Below are positions 37,363-47,706 of a stretch of DNA of 64,000 bases, in pieces. This DNA comes from M3007 sp038203695 (lineage in GTDB: Bacteria; Bacteroidota; Bacteroidia; Chitinophagales; Saprospiraceae). The translations under genes were made by a program, and so were the position numbers. Under the pieces are notes generated by a model. That model was not told the origin of the DNA, did not search any database, and worked only from the letters and a program-made list of their open reading frames with translations. Each line of letters starts with the position of its first letter. Within the stretch, counting starts at the first letter, position 1. The stretch is taken from the NCBI GenBank assembly GCA_038203695.1, contig JBBRDQ010000002.1, positions 1 through 64,000 of the forward strand, in the 5' to 3' direction.

Positions 37363-38076
37363 TTAGCGGCTTGGCTCTTGCAACAAGTCCATGAACTGTA
37401 CAGCCGTATTTTCCATTTTGAAAATTACTTTATCCAAGCTGGAAACCAGTACATTATAACCCGCCATGGCGATAATAGACACCAACAGACCAAAGGCCGT
37501 AGCCGTCAAAGCGTGGTAAATACCATTCGAAAGTACTTTCGGCGTTACCGTTTCGGCCGTAGCCATATCCTGGAAGGAAATGATCAGACCCAATACCGTA
37601 CCCAACAACCCGATCATCGGCGCAATACCGGAAATAGTAGCCAGGGTGGAAAGCCGTTTTTCGAGTTTCAGCAGTTCCAGATTGCCGACATTTTCAATCG
37701 ACTTATTGATATCATCCAGCGGCTTGCCAATCCGATCCAATCCTTTTTCTACCATGCGTGCCATCGGTGCATCGACACTCTGGCACAATGCTTTGGCGGC
37801 CTGCAGGTTACCATTTTCAACACTGGCGCGAATGCTGTTCATAAAGTTATGATCGACTTGTCCAGCGCGGTTGAGCGTAAAATACCGTTCGAAAAAGATA
37901 TAGATCGCGGCGATAGAAAGGATGAGCAGCGTAAGCAGTACGAACAACCCTAGTATACTGCTGGTGGCAATAATTTCAAAAAGACTTTGGGTTTCGGCGG
38001 GTGCAACTACAGTTCCCGGTTTGACAGGTACGGTTTGCAGAAAGAAAAAAGAGGCCAGAAAGGCGGAGATTGTCAT
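37363..38076 (-). CDS. exbB: MotA/TolQ/ExbB proton channel protein
   Basis: A 237-residue inner-membrane channel subunit. The start is the ATG at 38076; the frame's earlier TTG at 38085 is less likely. A short hydrophobic leader precedes three membrane helices. The second and third carry the family signature, ATISGIAPMIGLLGTVLGLIISF followed by YHALTATAFGLLVSIIAMAGYN. With ExbD it forms the proton-driven motor of a TonB or gliding/secretion-related system. It is the first gene of the operon. Confidence 0.93.
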   Translation of the reverse strand: MTISAFLASFFFLQTVPVKPGTVVAPAETQSLFEIIATSSILGLFVLLTLLILSIAAIYIFFERYFTLNRAGQVDHNFMNSIRASVENGNLQAAKALCQSVDAPMARMVEKGLDRIGKPLDDINKSIENVGNLELLKLEKRLSTLATISGIAPMIGLLGTVLGLIISFQDMATAETVTPKVLSNGIYHALTATAFGLLVSIIAMAGYNVLVSSLDKVIFKMENTAVQFMDLLQEPSR

Positions 38077-38275
38077 AAAAATCAATACTGTTTATGGATG
38101 AAACCGATTGTTTTCGTTTTTCGCAAAGCGAACGCCAAAAGTAGGGCATTTTGTATTTCATCGGTTGTTTTCATCGACATTTTCTCGCATTGAGGTCACT
38201 TTTGGCGGCTAAGAGACAAAGAAGCGGGCAAAAATCGTATTGAAAATGAGTGGATTATATAAATCGAACTAAAAA

Positions 38276-38310
38276 CGTGCCGCTTCAATCTATTGTTTTG
38301 AAGCGGCACG
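38276..38310 (-). terminator. Terminator of the large T9SS cargo gene
   Basis: CGTGCCGCTTCAA pairs with TTGAAGCGGCACG around a 9-nt loop, and the minus strand continues into a T-run. It lies just after the stop of the 1418-residue protein gene. Confidence 0.85.
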
Positions 38311-38317
38311 CATTAAA

Positions 38318-41300
38318 TTAATCTATCAACAAACGTCCAGCCACCCGCTGTGTTTCTCCCAATATCTCATATCCATAGGCACCGGCTGGCAACATTGGAC
38401 AAATAAGTGCGGCAGTACCATTGGCCTGCTGCTGAAATAATAATTTACCAGTTAAATCAAAAATACGGAAACGATAATCTCCTTGCACACTGGTTTGGAT
38501 GGTTAGTTTTTGGCCGGCATGGGCAGGATTTGGATACAAAATCCAGGTGTCGGCCAGGGCATCAATTACCACCGTGCGAATTTTCGAGTAACTATAGGCC
38601 CCATCGCTATCTATCTGCCGCAGTCGATAATAATTTACACCATTGAATGGGTCTGTATCAAGTGCTTCATAACTGAATAGCCCCGCTCCCGGTTTGGCTT
38701 TTTGCTCGCCCACGTCTTGAAAGGTCAATCCGTCGCGGCTTTTTTCGATGACAAAGTGCGAAACGGTATTGGTTTGATTCACCGACCAATGTAGCCGGGC
38801 AGTTCGATTTTTCTCCGCCGTCACGGCAAAATCAAACCATTCGACGGGTAAAACACCGGCGAATGTGACCACGAATTGACTAAACGAAGTGACGCCGTTG
38901 CCACTGGTAAAATCCACCTGGCCATTTGTTCCGGTTTGCACAGCGTCTCCGATATCCTGAATATTGCCCCAGGTATTGCCATCCGCAGTACTGCTGCGTT
39001 TGTACAATTTGAAGTCGCCGGCCGAAGCGCCGTTTTGGATCGGACCATAATTGCCGAATTGTAAGGCTGTTAAGGTCGTAAAAGTGGGATTGGTGCCATA
39101 ATTATTAACGATCCAATAACCGCGACTGTGCGGAGCGGCAGTGGGTAGTTGATCGGGTGATTGATTGATGTAACTGGCGCATAGTTCACCATTCGGGCGC
39201 GAGCCGGCAGTCGGAAATTGCAGGGTGAGGTTGGTATTGCCAAATGTATACACTCCACCCGCAACTACATTCTGCCGGTTGCTGTAACCCTTACCGACGG
39301 GCTCGGTCGCTGTGATACGGGTAGCATTACCGACCAAAGAAGCATGGCGCGTGCCCACCTTGTCAAGCGCAGCCCCTTGCATTTCATTGAATTGATAATA
39401 AGCGAGGAGTTGGGCAATCTCGGCAGGATCTTTCGTGAGGTGCATCAATTCGCGGATTTGGCTTTGGGTCAGCGAAGCATTGAACACACACACTTCATCG
39501 ATATTACCTTTGACATAGCGACCACCCCAGCCTTTATAACTTCCCAACCGAATACCACTGTTAAAATTGACAGGCGGGACGGTAAAATTTTGGGTGGCTT
39601 TTACCCCATTCAGATAAAGTGAAATGCTGGTGGGTGTGACCACCATAGCCACATAACTCCATTGTCCGCTGGGTACGGTCAAGCCGCTGTCCCACCACCA
39701 TTGTCCGCCGGGCCAGTGGTAGCCAAGATGGTTGTTGTCAGGCAGGAAATCGAATCCTGCTGCATCGCCATCGTTCATAAAAATAGAACTGTAATCTGTC
39801 TGAATGCCATCCGGTTTTATCCAGGCAGTGATGGTCAGTTGGTTGGTGGTAAGATTCAACGGCGGCAAGGCTATGTAACCCGGGTCATCGTTGCCGCCCA
39901 GGGTTACAGCCAGTCCCGGGATTGTATCGGCCTGGCACTCATTGGAAACCTGAATCGTCAAAGATTTTTGGTAAGCACCATTCAAGGTCATCAAAGCCGT
40001 ATAAGTACCCGGCGCGCCAAAAACCACTTTAGGATTGCGTGCCATAACATTGTCAACAAACTGCGGCACCGGACTAAACGCCCAACTCCAGGTAGCACCC
40101 GTGTGATTTACCACAGAGTAATCGTCGAAAAAGACGGTATCGCGGGCGCAGGCTGGTGTCAGGCTGCTGGCCATTGGCTGGGCAATGACTGCTGATGGTT
40201 CAAATAAATCCGATTCCCACACGCCAAAACCCCAACACCCGTTGCGGATTTTTCCGGTTTTATAAAACGGTTTCAGTCGATTGGTTTCGGCGGACATCGG
40301 CAATCCAGTGCTGAATAACTGCCAGTCGGCCATTGAATTATTGCGGTAAAAAACGCCATTACCAGTGCCGAGATAAATACCGCCGTCGGTGCCGTACTGC
40401 GCCATTATATTGGTAATGCGATAATTATTCAACGTGGTAGTGGTAAGATTGGTCCAGGAGGCACCACCATTGCTGGATTTATAGATTTTTTTGCCATTGC
40501 TGCCATACGTTACCGCCACCCAAAGCACATTGGCATTTTCGGCACTGACGGCCATTTTTACCCGATCATTGTTATTTGGCAGCGGCAAAGCGGTGAGTTG
40601 CGTCCAGGTTTGGCCTCCGTTGGCAGTGCGCCACATACGGTCGTCTGTGCCATCCCATTGCGAACAATACATCACTTGCGGATCGGCGCGGGCTATTTCA
40701 ATGTCATAGACGGTGTTGGTGGCGGTACCGGGAAAGGCATATAAAACGCTGTAAGATGTACCGCCATCGGTGCTTTTCCAGATTTTATTTTCATAACCGA
40801 GGTAGACGATATTCCAGCAGCGCGGATCCCAGACCATTTCCGAATTGGCGTAATAGGCATAACTTTCATTAGGCGACATCCCAATCGGGAAGTCGGCAAT
40901 GCCATCTAAAAAACTGCCCAGGAGTTTTTTACCACCGATGTCAGAAAAGTAGGTTTTGCGCGCTTCGCCTGGGTTTACGTACCCCGTTGGCGATTCTGCG
41001 CCACCCATGCGATAATATTTGCCAGCCGGGAATGATTCGTGCCAGGCCATATTTCCATTATGATAGCGGCCTCCAACCAATACATCTTCGTTCCAGCCAC
41101 TGTCGAAACCCCATAGATCGGCTCCAGAAATGCCGTTCATGCGGGCAATAATCGTGGTGGCAAAATTGGTGGAATAGTTGAGTCCGCCGTCTGTAGCAAT
41201 CCATAAATCGTTGCCCGTAGCTACCAGCGCCTGCATATCGGGGTGACTCCATGCAAGTCCGCCGACATAAGAGCCCAATGCCGTCCAGGTCTGCCCGCCG

Positions 41301-42574
41301 TTTATACTTTTAAACCAGGACGTACCGCCGGCAATTAATTCATTGGCATTCAGCGGATTGACTACAATTGCCATGTCATAAAAACCCTGATCGAATCCAT
41401 TTGCTGCACCGTCGCTGTACATTAGATTGGTGTGATTTGGAATTGCATACGCAGTGGGATTATTACCGATGGCATTTTGCGGCTGCGTGTTCGACCAGTT
41501 TACACCATTATTATTGCTGACAAATACGCCCACATAGCCGAACAGATTTGACCCGCTACCACACAAATAAGCATACAATTTAGCGGGATTAGAAGGGCAA
41601 ACGGCGATAATTGCGCCAGTCACCGACTCATTTTGGCCCGGAACCCACCATCCACCGTTGGAAACGGCAAAAATAGCGCCGCCATCGGTCGAACGCATAA
41701 AATCAGCACTGGTGCCATTTTTTCTGACGGCGAAAAAAGTACCGGGCGTACCGGGTTTGCTTTTTACGGTCCAAAATTGTTGCGTGTACAATTTCGTCCA
41801 GGTCGTACCACCATCGGTAGATCGCAGTAATCCCTGATCAGCCGCCGCTAGAATTATATTTCCATCGTCGGCTTTGATAGCAAATTCATTGACCCATAAA
41901 CTGTTTTCGGTATATACGGTCGCCCACGTCTGTCCACCATCCGTCGTTTTAATAATTTTTCCATCCGTGGCGGCGTACACCGTTTGAGGATCAGTGGGAT
42001 GAATCTTGACGGCTCCAAAAGCGCCATGCAGCACAGCTTTGGTCAATAAATTCCAGTGCAGCCCTTTATCGGTGGTGCGCCAGAGACCGCCACTTTCGCC
42101 GCCGGCATACAATATATTGGGATCGGAAGGGGCTACGTCCAGACTGTAAATGTTGGTTTGCCAGGTTACCTCCGTCGTGCCATTCACATCAAAAGTTTGT
42201 TTTGGACCCAGAAATGTCCAATCTCCCGTGTTGTCATCGCGGTCGTGCACGCCCGCTCGCGCTAAACGCAGCGAAGATTCCTGTGCGGTCATTTCTGTCA
42301 CTGTCGGGATATGCAAAGAGCCATCGGGCAGTGCATACGGCCGCGCCCAGTGCATCCAGCGTTTAAAATATTGGGTATAGGCGTTTTTTTGAAACGGATG
42401 ATTTTCGTAGTAGGATTTGTAGGCCGCCAGTATGTTTTGCACATTTGGCGCTTCGGCCTGCATCATATTCATCCAGCCGGGCGCATCAGCCCCAATGTAT
42501 AGGTCGGTTGGTTTTTGTTGCGCGGAAAGTGCCGATGCAAAGCAAAGCAGCAAGTAAATCGTTAATAGACGCAT
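38318..42574 (-). CDS. Giant secreted BNR/VPS10-like, PKD and LamG T9SS protein
   Basis: A 1418-residue exported protein; the start at 42574 (MRLLTIYLLLCFASALSAQ) gives a signal peptide. About residues 100-800 carry many sortilin/BNR propeller repeats of the form DGGxTW, such as KTTDGGQTWATVY and STDGGTTWTKLY. A PKD-like region with APGTYTALMTLNG follows, then a concanavalin/LamG domain (LTITAWIKPDG, LYLNGVKAT, GNIDEVCVFN). The C-terminus is a type A T9SS sorting domain (LYPNPAHAGQKLTIQT). It is probably a surface-attached adhesin or polymer-binding protein. It lies downstream of the PorE-like gene on the same strand. Confidence 0.9.
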   Translation of the reverse strand: MRLLTIYLLLCFASALSAQQKPTDLYIGADAPGWMNMMQAEAPNVQNILAAYKSYYENHPFQKNAYTQYFKRWMHWARPYALPDGSLHIPTVTEMTAQESSLRLARAGVHDRDDNTGDWTFLGPKQTFDVNGTTEVTWQTNIYSLDVAPSDPNILYAGGESGGLWRTTDKGLHWNLLTKAVLHGAFGAVKIHPTDPQTVYAATDGKIIKTTDGGQTWATVYTENSLWVNEFAIKADDGNIILAAADQGLLRSTDGGTTWTKLYTQQFWTVKSKPGTPGTFFAVRKNGTSADFMRSTDGGAIFAVSNGGWWVPGQNESVTGAIIAVCPSNPAKLYAYLCGSGSNLFGYVGVFVSNNNGVNWSNTQPQNAIGNNPTAYAIPNHTNLMYSDGAANGFDQGFYDMAIVVNPLNANELIAGGTSWFKSINGGQTWTALGSYVGGLAWSHPDMQALVATGNDLWIATDGGLNYSTNFATTIIARMNGISGADLWGFDSGWNEDVLVGGRYHNGNMAWHESFPAGKYYRMGGAESPTGYVNPGEARKTYFSDIGGKKLLGSFLDGIADFPIGMSPNESYAYYANSEMVWDPRCWNIVYLGYENKIWKSTDGGTSYSVLYAFPGTATNTVYDIEIARADPQVMYCSQWDGTDDRMWRTANGGQTWTQLTALPLPNNNDRVKMAVSAENANVLWVAVTYGSNGKKIYKSSNGGASWTNLTTTTLNNYRITNIMAQYGTDGGIYLGTGNGVFYRNNSMADWQLFSTGLPMSAETNRLKPFYKTGKIRNGCWGFGVWESDLFEPSAVIAQPMASSLTPACARDTVFFDDYSVVNHTGATWSWAFSPVPQFVDNVMARNPKVVFGAPGTYTALMTLNGAYQKSLTIQVSNECQADTIPGLAVTLGGNDDPGYIALPPLNLTTNQLTITAWIKPDGIQTDYSSIFMNDGDAAGFDFLPDNNHLGYHWPGGQWWWDSGLTVPSGQWSYVAMVVTPTSISLYLNGVKATQNFTVPPVNFNSGIRLGSYKGWGGRYVKGNIDEVCVFNASLTQSQIRELMHLTKDPAEIAQLLAYYQFNEMQGAALDKVGTRHASLVGNATRITATEPVGKGYSNRQNVVAGGVYTFGNTNLTLQFPTAGSRPNGELCASYINQSPDQLPTAAPHSRGYWIVNNYGTNPTFTTLTALQFGNYGPIQNGASAGDFKLYKRSSTADGNTWGNIQDIGDAVQTGTNGQVDFTSGNGVTSFSQFVVTFAGVLPVEWFDFAVTAEKNRTARLHWSVNQTNTVSHFVIEKSRDGLTFQDVGEQKAKPGAGLFSYEALDTDPFNGVNYYRLRQIDSDGAYSYSKIRTVVIDALADTWILYPNPAHAGQKLTIQTSVQGDYRFRIFDLTGKLLFQQQANGTAALICPMLPAGAYGYEILGETQRVAGRLLID

Positions 42575-42673
42575 AAGACAGTTATTTGAGGGCAAATATG
42601 GCCATTAAGGTGCTTAACCTGTGTGGGTATTGTTAGCCATTCTTGTCTGCCCCTGCAAATAAGTAGAATTCTG

Positions 42674-44605
42674 CTACCAGACGATAAACTCGGTACGGCG
42701 GTTGCTGCTTCTGCCTTCGGCAGTATCGTTCGTATCGGTGGGCTGGGTTTCACCAAACCCTTTAAACTTTAGCCGCTCCGCTTTAATGCCTTTATTGATG
42801 AGGTACTCAAAAACTGCTTTGGCGCGATTTTCAGAAAGCGTAAAGTTGCTTTGATCGTCGCCTACATTATCGGTGTGGCCATTTATCTGTATCTTCAAAG
42901 CAGGCGAGTCAGTCAATAATGCCACCAGCCGGTCCAATTCATTGGCCGATTGCGGGCGCAGGGTGGCCAAGCCGGTTTCAAAAAAGACATTGCGCAAAAC
43001 GATTGGCTTACCGGCGGTTATTTTTTGGGTGGTATCGGTTCTAATGGATTGTAATTCAATATTTAGCACCAGGGGTTTATCAAAACTGGCGGCCTCTGTC
43101 AGGTTGAAATTTTCAGAATAGAACAGATACTTTGGTTTACTCACGTTCAGCGCATAGTCTTTTCCCGCCGGTAAACAGACGAATGCCGTTCCATCGGCAC
43201 GTGTATTAGCCGAAATGAACGTCTGGCCGGTTTTTAAATCCACAAAATCGACTTTAGCCACCAACGGATTGTGCGTTGCCGCATCGGTCACCTTAGCCCG
43301 CGCATACGTGACTGGCTTAGGGCGAAGGTTGGCCGGTAGTTCAAAACTGTAAATATCCAGTTCACCCGCACCACCAGGCCGATCACTGGCCAAATAGGCC
43401 GTACGACCGTCGAGACTGACCACCAACATGCCATCTTCGCCTTTGGTATTGATAGGATAGCCGAGATTTTCGGGGGTGCCCCAAGTTCCGTCCGGCTGTC
43501 GGCGGGATAGATAAAGGTCACTGCCTCCCATACCTGGCAGGCTATCGGAAGCAAAGTAAAGGGTTTCGCCGTCCGGGTGCAGAAATGGGGTATGGTCTTT
43601 CCCGTTGGTATTGATATTGAGGTTTTCCGGCGCTCCCCACTTGCCATTGGGTTGCCGGATAGACTGCCAGATATCATAACTTCCCCGGGTGCCCGGCCGG
43701 CCGCTGGCAAAAATAAGGGTCTTGTTGTCCGCGCCAATGGTGGGCTGCGCTTCCCAGGCGCTGGAGTTAATACTGTTTGAAAAAGGCATCGGCTCCGTCC
43801 ATTTGTCATTTTTGCGCTGCGACCAGTACAGATCGCAACTTCCCTGCGAACCATCGCCTTGCCGGTTGCAAGCGGTAAAAACCAGCCAGGTTCCGTCGGG
43901 ACTAATGGCCTGCGCGCCTTCGTTCAAATAGGTATTAATGCCATCTAACGGCTGAGCAGTTTGCCAGCTACTATCCTTGCGCGTGCTCTGGTAAAAATCT
44001 TCGTTGCTATTGGTTCGGCGCGTGAAAATCAGGGTTTGAGCATCAGCTGTAAGCGAAGGGAAATATTCGGCTGCGGCTGTATTTACGCCTGGACCTACCG
44101 ATTTGGGCAGAAAAGCCACCGGATGCAGCACCGCCTGTGCGGCAAAATCGGCATTTCTCAGCATGCTTCGCGCTTCCTTCCGCGTTTTTTCATTTTTAGC
44201 ACTGCTGCGCAGATAACTGCGAATATGACTGGCGCTGGCGGCGTATTTGTCCAGTTCCCACTCCGTTTTTGCCAGGAGAAAAAATGCCAGTGGTGCATAG
44301 AGGGTATCGATAGCGAGGACTTCGGTGAAGGCTTTTTCGGCTTTAAAATAATCGTGGGCAGAAACGTAGGTGTCAGCTAAAGCGAGTTTTGCATCAATAA
44401 ATTTTGGATCAGCGCGCAGCGCCTGTTCAAAATAACCCTGGGCAACGGCTATATTATTATGCTGCGTTTCGGCCAGCCCTTCACTGTAGGCTTTGGCGGC
44501 TTTTTCGCTGGTTGTTTTAGTGGTAGTAAAGGTTTGCGCAACCGCAAAAGAGGGTAGGCACAGTAGTACCCAGCCAAACAAAAAATAACGCATGGAAAGA
44601 TTCAT
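42674..44605 (-). CDS. PorE-like OmpA-family protein (TPR, WD40/PD40, CRD, OmpA)
   Basis: A 643-residue exported protein with signal peptide (ending SFAVAQ). N-terminal TPRs (about 30-150, AQGYFEQALRADPKFIDAKL) are followed by PD40/WD40 propeller blades (about 170-425, for example ISPDGTWLVFTACN and GSDLYLSRRQPDG), a carboxypeptidase-regulatory-like domain (about 430-510), and an OmpA peptidoglycan-binding domain (about 525-643, GHTDNVGDDQSNFTLSENRAKAV). This order matches PorE, the T9SS protein anchored to peptidoglycan. Bacteroidota carry several paralogues, so it may serve another envelope role. Confidence 0.87.
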   Translation of the reverse strand: MNLSMRYFLFGWVLLCLPSFAVAQTFTTTKTTSEKAAKAYSEGLAETQHNNIAVAQGYFEQALRADPKFIDAKLALADTYVSAHDYFKAEKAFTEVLAIDTLYAPLAFFLLAKTEWELDKYAASASHIRSYLRSSAKNEKTRKEARSMLRNADFAAQAVLHPVAFLPKSVGPGVNTAAAEYFPSLTADAQTLIFTRRTNSNEDFYQSTRKDSSWQTAQPLDGINTYLNEGAQAISPDGTWLVFTACNRQGDGSQGSCDLYWSQRKNDKWTEPMPFSNSINSSAWEAQPTIGADNKTLIFASGRPGTRGSYDIWQSIRQPNGKWGAPENLNINTNGKDHTPFLHPDGETLYFASDSLPGMGGSDLYLSRRQPDGTWGTPENLGYPINTKGEDGMLVVSLDGRTAYLASDRPGGAGELDIYSFELPANLRPKPVTYARAKVTDAATHNPLVAKVDFVDLKTGQTFISANTRADGTAFVCLPAGKDYALNVSKPKYLFYSENFNLTEAASFDKPLVLNIELQSIRTDTTQKITAGKPIVLRNVFFETGLATLRPQSANELDRLVALLTDSPALKIQINGHTDNVGDDQSNFTLSENRAKAVFEYLINKGIKAERLKFKGFGETQPTDTNDTAEGRSSNRRTEFIVW

Positions 44606-44693
44606 TGAAAACGTACGTGGGCCGACTAGTAGGTCAGACCATCGCTAACGTTTATTTTGAAAGAGAATTTCGAACAAGTCGCGCAAATATTTT

Positions 44694-47615
44694 CTATGCC
44701 GGTTGCCTTTGCTTGCTTAAAAAACGCCATGCCAGCCAACTGCCGATTGCTGCGGCAATAAGTCCGCCCATTGCACCCAGCAATAACCAGCGCTGATTAT
44801 GGTAAAGCGGTTCCATATTGCCAATTGGCGTAAAGGCGGCCCAGAAAAATGGCGTTGACAGCGCGACTTGCTGGCCATCCAAATAATGCAGTTTGGCAGC
44901 GCGCAAGGCTTCATCTTTAGTCTGTCCTTTTTTAAGATTGCGGTAAAAATCACGCATAATGCGGGTCGTCGCGGTATCATTTACCGCCCATAAGGTTGCC
45001 ACGATGCTTTGTGCACCCGCATACGCAAAGCCGCGGGAGAGGCTAATGATACCTTCTCCACGCTGCATACGGCCCAGCGCCGTTTCGCAAGCGCTTAATA
45101 CAACCATCGCTGCCTGCAGGCGCATATTGTATAAGTCGCGGACATACAGCCGGTTATCCTGGTCATTTTGCGTAGCACCGGCAAAAGCGACATAAGAATA
45201 ATCAGCAGCGTCGCTGTTCAAAACACCGTGGGAAGCGATATGGATAATGCCAAATAGAGGTGCATGTTGGACAAATTGCGTCTTGGTGGCCGCCGCACCC
45301 GTCAACACCAAAGCACTGTCGCCAAGTGTATTGCAAATGGCCCACACTTCGGATTGGTTGTAAAACAGCGTGTCCAGGCCACTCAACGTAGCCACATTCC
45401 GACTTTTATCGGGAAAAGAAGGTGCAAACGCTTCCAAGTTTCGATTGCTATTCGACTCTTTGTGCATATCGCGCAAAAGCGTGGCAGAATAGGCATAACT
45501 AATTGCATGGTCCCGAACCAGGTAACTTGCCGATTGAAAATTGGTAAAAGGGTGCTTCAACAGCGCATCAAAAGGTACGTAACCCAGTGCACCGTCGGGT
45601 ATTACAATAATTTTCTCCGGTAATAGATCGGCTACCGGCGCTACCATTTTCTGAAATAAGGAGTACGCGTATTGTGCATATTGGTCCTTACACCGCTCAA
45701 ACAGCGAATCGGTCGGCGCTGCTGCAAGCTGATAGTCAAAGATGCCCGAACGCAATCCCTGTACCCATTCCGTAATGGGAAAATCGAGCCTAAATTCCCG
45801 TAAAACGGTTTGCTTTTTGCTGACTACGACGATATAAAAGTATTTGTCACCCACAAAATATTCCATCAGCGCCTGCTCTCCATCCAACAATTCTTGCCGG
45901 ATGATCGTAGAAGTAATCGTTTGCGGAGCATATTTCAGGGCATAATAAGCGGGGTATTGTTTTTCCAGGCTGTCTACCAGTTGGCGATATTCCAGTTTGA
46001 TATTGGTCAGTTTGGTTTGCAGTGTCGCCGAACCATTAGACTGTTTCGAAGCGCGGAATTGTTGATCTTCCAGGGAGGCCAACTGATACCGCAATTGTTT
46101 TTCGCGTTCCAATAAATGATCGGGGATTCCGGCTACGTGCAAGGCGTTGGCGTTTTTGAAAGACTCCAATAAAACGACCGCTTTGCTTTTTTCCATGATA
46201 GAGAATGCCGCTTCGGTATAATCAGGGCCCTGCATAGCGGCAATATGCAATGCGCATTCATAAATGGAAAAACTTTCTGTCATCAACTGTAATTTGTCTT
46301 CCTGCGCTTTAATCGGGCCGTTTTTGAGCAATTCGAGGACGTTGATAGCTGCAAGAGCGGCATTCCAGGCTGCTGAAAGGTGTGATGGAACCGGGTTTTT
46401 AGCATGCAGTTCCAGCAATAAAGCAATTTTACGATCAAATACGCCGGGCAGTTCCTTGCTCACAAAGGTTCGCACAAATGTCATTGGGTTCTTCGCAATA
46501 TCGGTATCGGTGAAATCGTCCGATAGTGCAATAATGCTTTCCTGATAGGCCGCTAGTGCTTTCTCCCGCTGATTTTCCTGTCGCCATAGATCGCCCAATG
46601 CTGTATAAATCTCAGCGATTTTGAAGTGCTTTTGGCCAAAAATAGTGCGCCGCGCCGCCATGGACAGATCAAAATAGGTGTGGGCACGAACGAAATCGTT
46701 TTGCGCAGCATAGGTTTGGGCGTAGTTGTACCAGAGTTCGTGATCTAGTTGTGGGTCGTGTGCATCGACCTGTTCTGCCGCTTGCAAAGCAGCAACGCTT
46801 TGTGGCAATTCACCTTTCAATCGGTATAATTTACCAATTTCGAGCAACGTGGTAGTCAGGTCACTCCGGAGCCGCACTTGAATATTGGCCGGAACAGGGC
46901 CGGCTGTAAGACAAGTTACTTTGGCTTGCTGATAGTAAGCAAGTGCTTTGGTGTACGCTTTTTTTTGGGTAAAAAGGTCGCCCAGATGTTTGTAGGCCAC
47001 CGCAATATCCGGGGCTTTGGTAGCGGAATTTCCACGGCTTTTGGCAAATTCCAGGCTCTTCATGTAGTAATTGAAAGCAGCATCATAGTCTCCAATTTTA
47101 CAATAAAGCGCTCCGATCGTAGTATTGACAGTTTGGAGGTTGGTCCATTTTCGATCGGCATCTTCAAATAAAAAGGAAACGGATAGCAAACCGACCTCCG
47201 CTTGTTGTAATTTTTCAAGGCTGCGCGTCCAGTCGCCCACGTCATAAAAATACCTGCCGATACTCATTTGATTTTCAATTACATAACTCTGATAATTATC
47301 AAGGTTTGGATGTTTGGCCAAAAACACCTCCATCTCTAGTAACGCCTGATAGTAGGTATCGAGCCGGTTGCATCGCTCCGCATAATAGCTCTTGTAGTTG
47401 ATGGTCGTCACGATCAGGTCGGTGGCACCATCTTGCTCCAGCTTTCTTTGCAACGCCGTTAGGGTATCAAAAATCCGTGAAAATTCCCCTTTTTCGAAAT
47501 AGGCAGGTACTTCTACCCCGATCACTTGATCGACCAGCGCTTCGTTCGCCGCTTGTGTCCATGCAAAAACAGGAAGCAAGGCTAAAAACATCAGCCAAAA
47601 GATTCTGCGTACCAT
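44694..47615 (-). CDS. TPR-CHAT protease-like protein with C-terminal membrane anchor
   Basis: A 973-residue protein with a signal peptide (ending AWTQA), an array of TPR repeats (about 100-420), a helical linker and a CHAT caspase-fold domain (about 620-930). The catalytic dyad is intact: His796 in HIASHG and Cys843 in LSACETALG. A membrane helix at about 945-965 is followed by a short basic tail, so the domain is probably anchored to the inner membrane and faces the periplasm. CHAT proteases act as proteolytic effectors in some immune systems, but TPR-CHAT proteins of this exported form are common in Bacteroidota with no known target. It lies downstream of two paralogous lipoprotein-like genes. 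Confidence 0.9.
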   Translation of the reverse strand: MVRRIFWLMFLALLPVFAWTQAANEALVDQVIGVEVPAYFEKGEFSRIFDTLTALQRKLEQDGATDLIVTTINYKSYYAERCNRLDTYYQALLEMEVFLAKHPNLDNYQSYVIENQMSIGRYFYDVGDWTRSLEKLQQAEVGLLSVSFLFEDADRKWTNLQTVNTTIGALYCKIGDYDAAFNYYMKSLEFAKSRGNSATKAPDIAVAYKHLGDLFTQKKAYTKALAYYQQAKVTCLTAGPVPANIQVRLRSDLTTTLLEIGKLYRLKGELPQSVAALQAAEQVDAHDPQLDHELWYNYAQTYAAQNDFVRAHTYFDLSMAARRTIFGQKHFKIAEIYTALGDLWRQENQREKALAAYQESIIALSDDFTDTDIAKNPMTFVRTFVSKELPGVFDRKIALLLELHAKNPVPSHLSAAWNAALAAINVLELLKNGPIKAQEDKLQLMTESFSIYECALHIAAMQGPDYTEAAFSIMEKSKAVVLLESFKNANALHVAGIPDHLLEREKQLRYQLASLEDQQFRASKQSNGSATLQTKLTNIKLEYRQLVDSLEKQYPAYYALKYAPQTITSTIIRQELLDGEQALMEYFVGDKYFYIVVVSKKQTVLREFRLDFPITEWVQGLRSGIFDYQLAAAPTDSLFERCKDQYAQYAYSLFQKMVAPVADLLPEKIIVIPDGALGYVPFDALLKHPFTNFQSASYLVRDHAISYAYSATLLRDMHKESNSNRNLEAFAPSFPDKSRNVATLSGLDTLFYNQSEVWAICNTLGDSALVLTGAAATKTQFVQHAPLFGIIHIASHGVLNSDAADYSYVAFAGATQNDQDNRLYVRDLYNMRLQAAMVVLSACETALGRMQRGEGIISLSRGFAYAGAQSIVATLWAVNDTATTRIMRDFYRNLKKGQTKDEALRAAKLHYLDGQQVALSTPFFWAAFTPIGNMEPLYHNQRWLLLGAMGGLIAAAIGSWLAWRFLSKQRQPA

Positions 47616-47635
47616 AAAGCAAGTTTTATTGATAA

Positions 47636-47668
47636 AAAACGCATGGCGTCACCAGGGAGCCATGCGTT
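47636..47668 (-). terminator. Terminator between the lipoprotein pair and the CHAT gene
   Basis: AACGCATGGC pairs with GCCATGCGTT; on the minus strand a T-run follows. It lies after the paralogue gene at 47707 and before the CHAT start, so at least part of transcription stops here. Confidence 0.75.
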
Positions 47669-47706
47669 CTTAATTATTATTGGCGCTTTGAAAAGCGAGA
47701 TACTTC

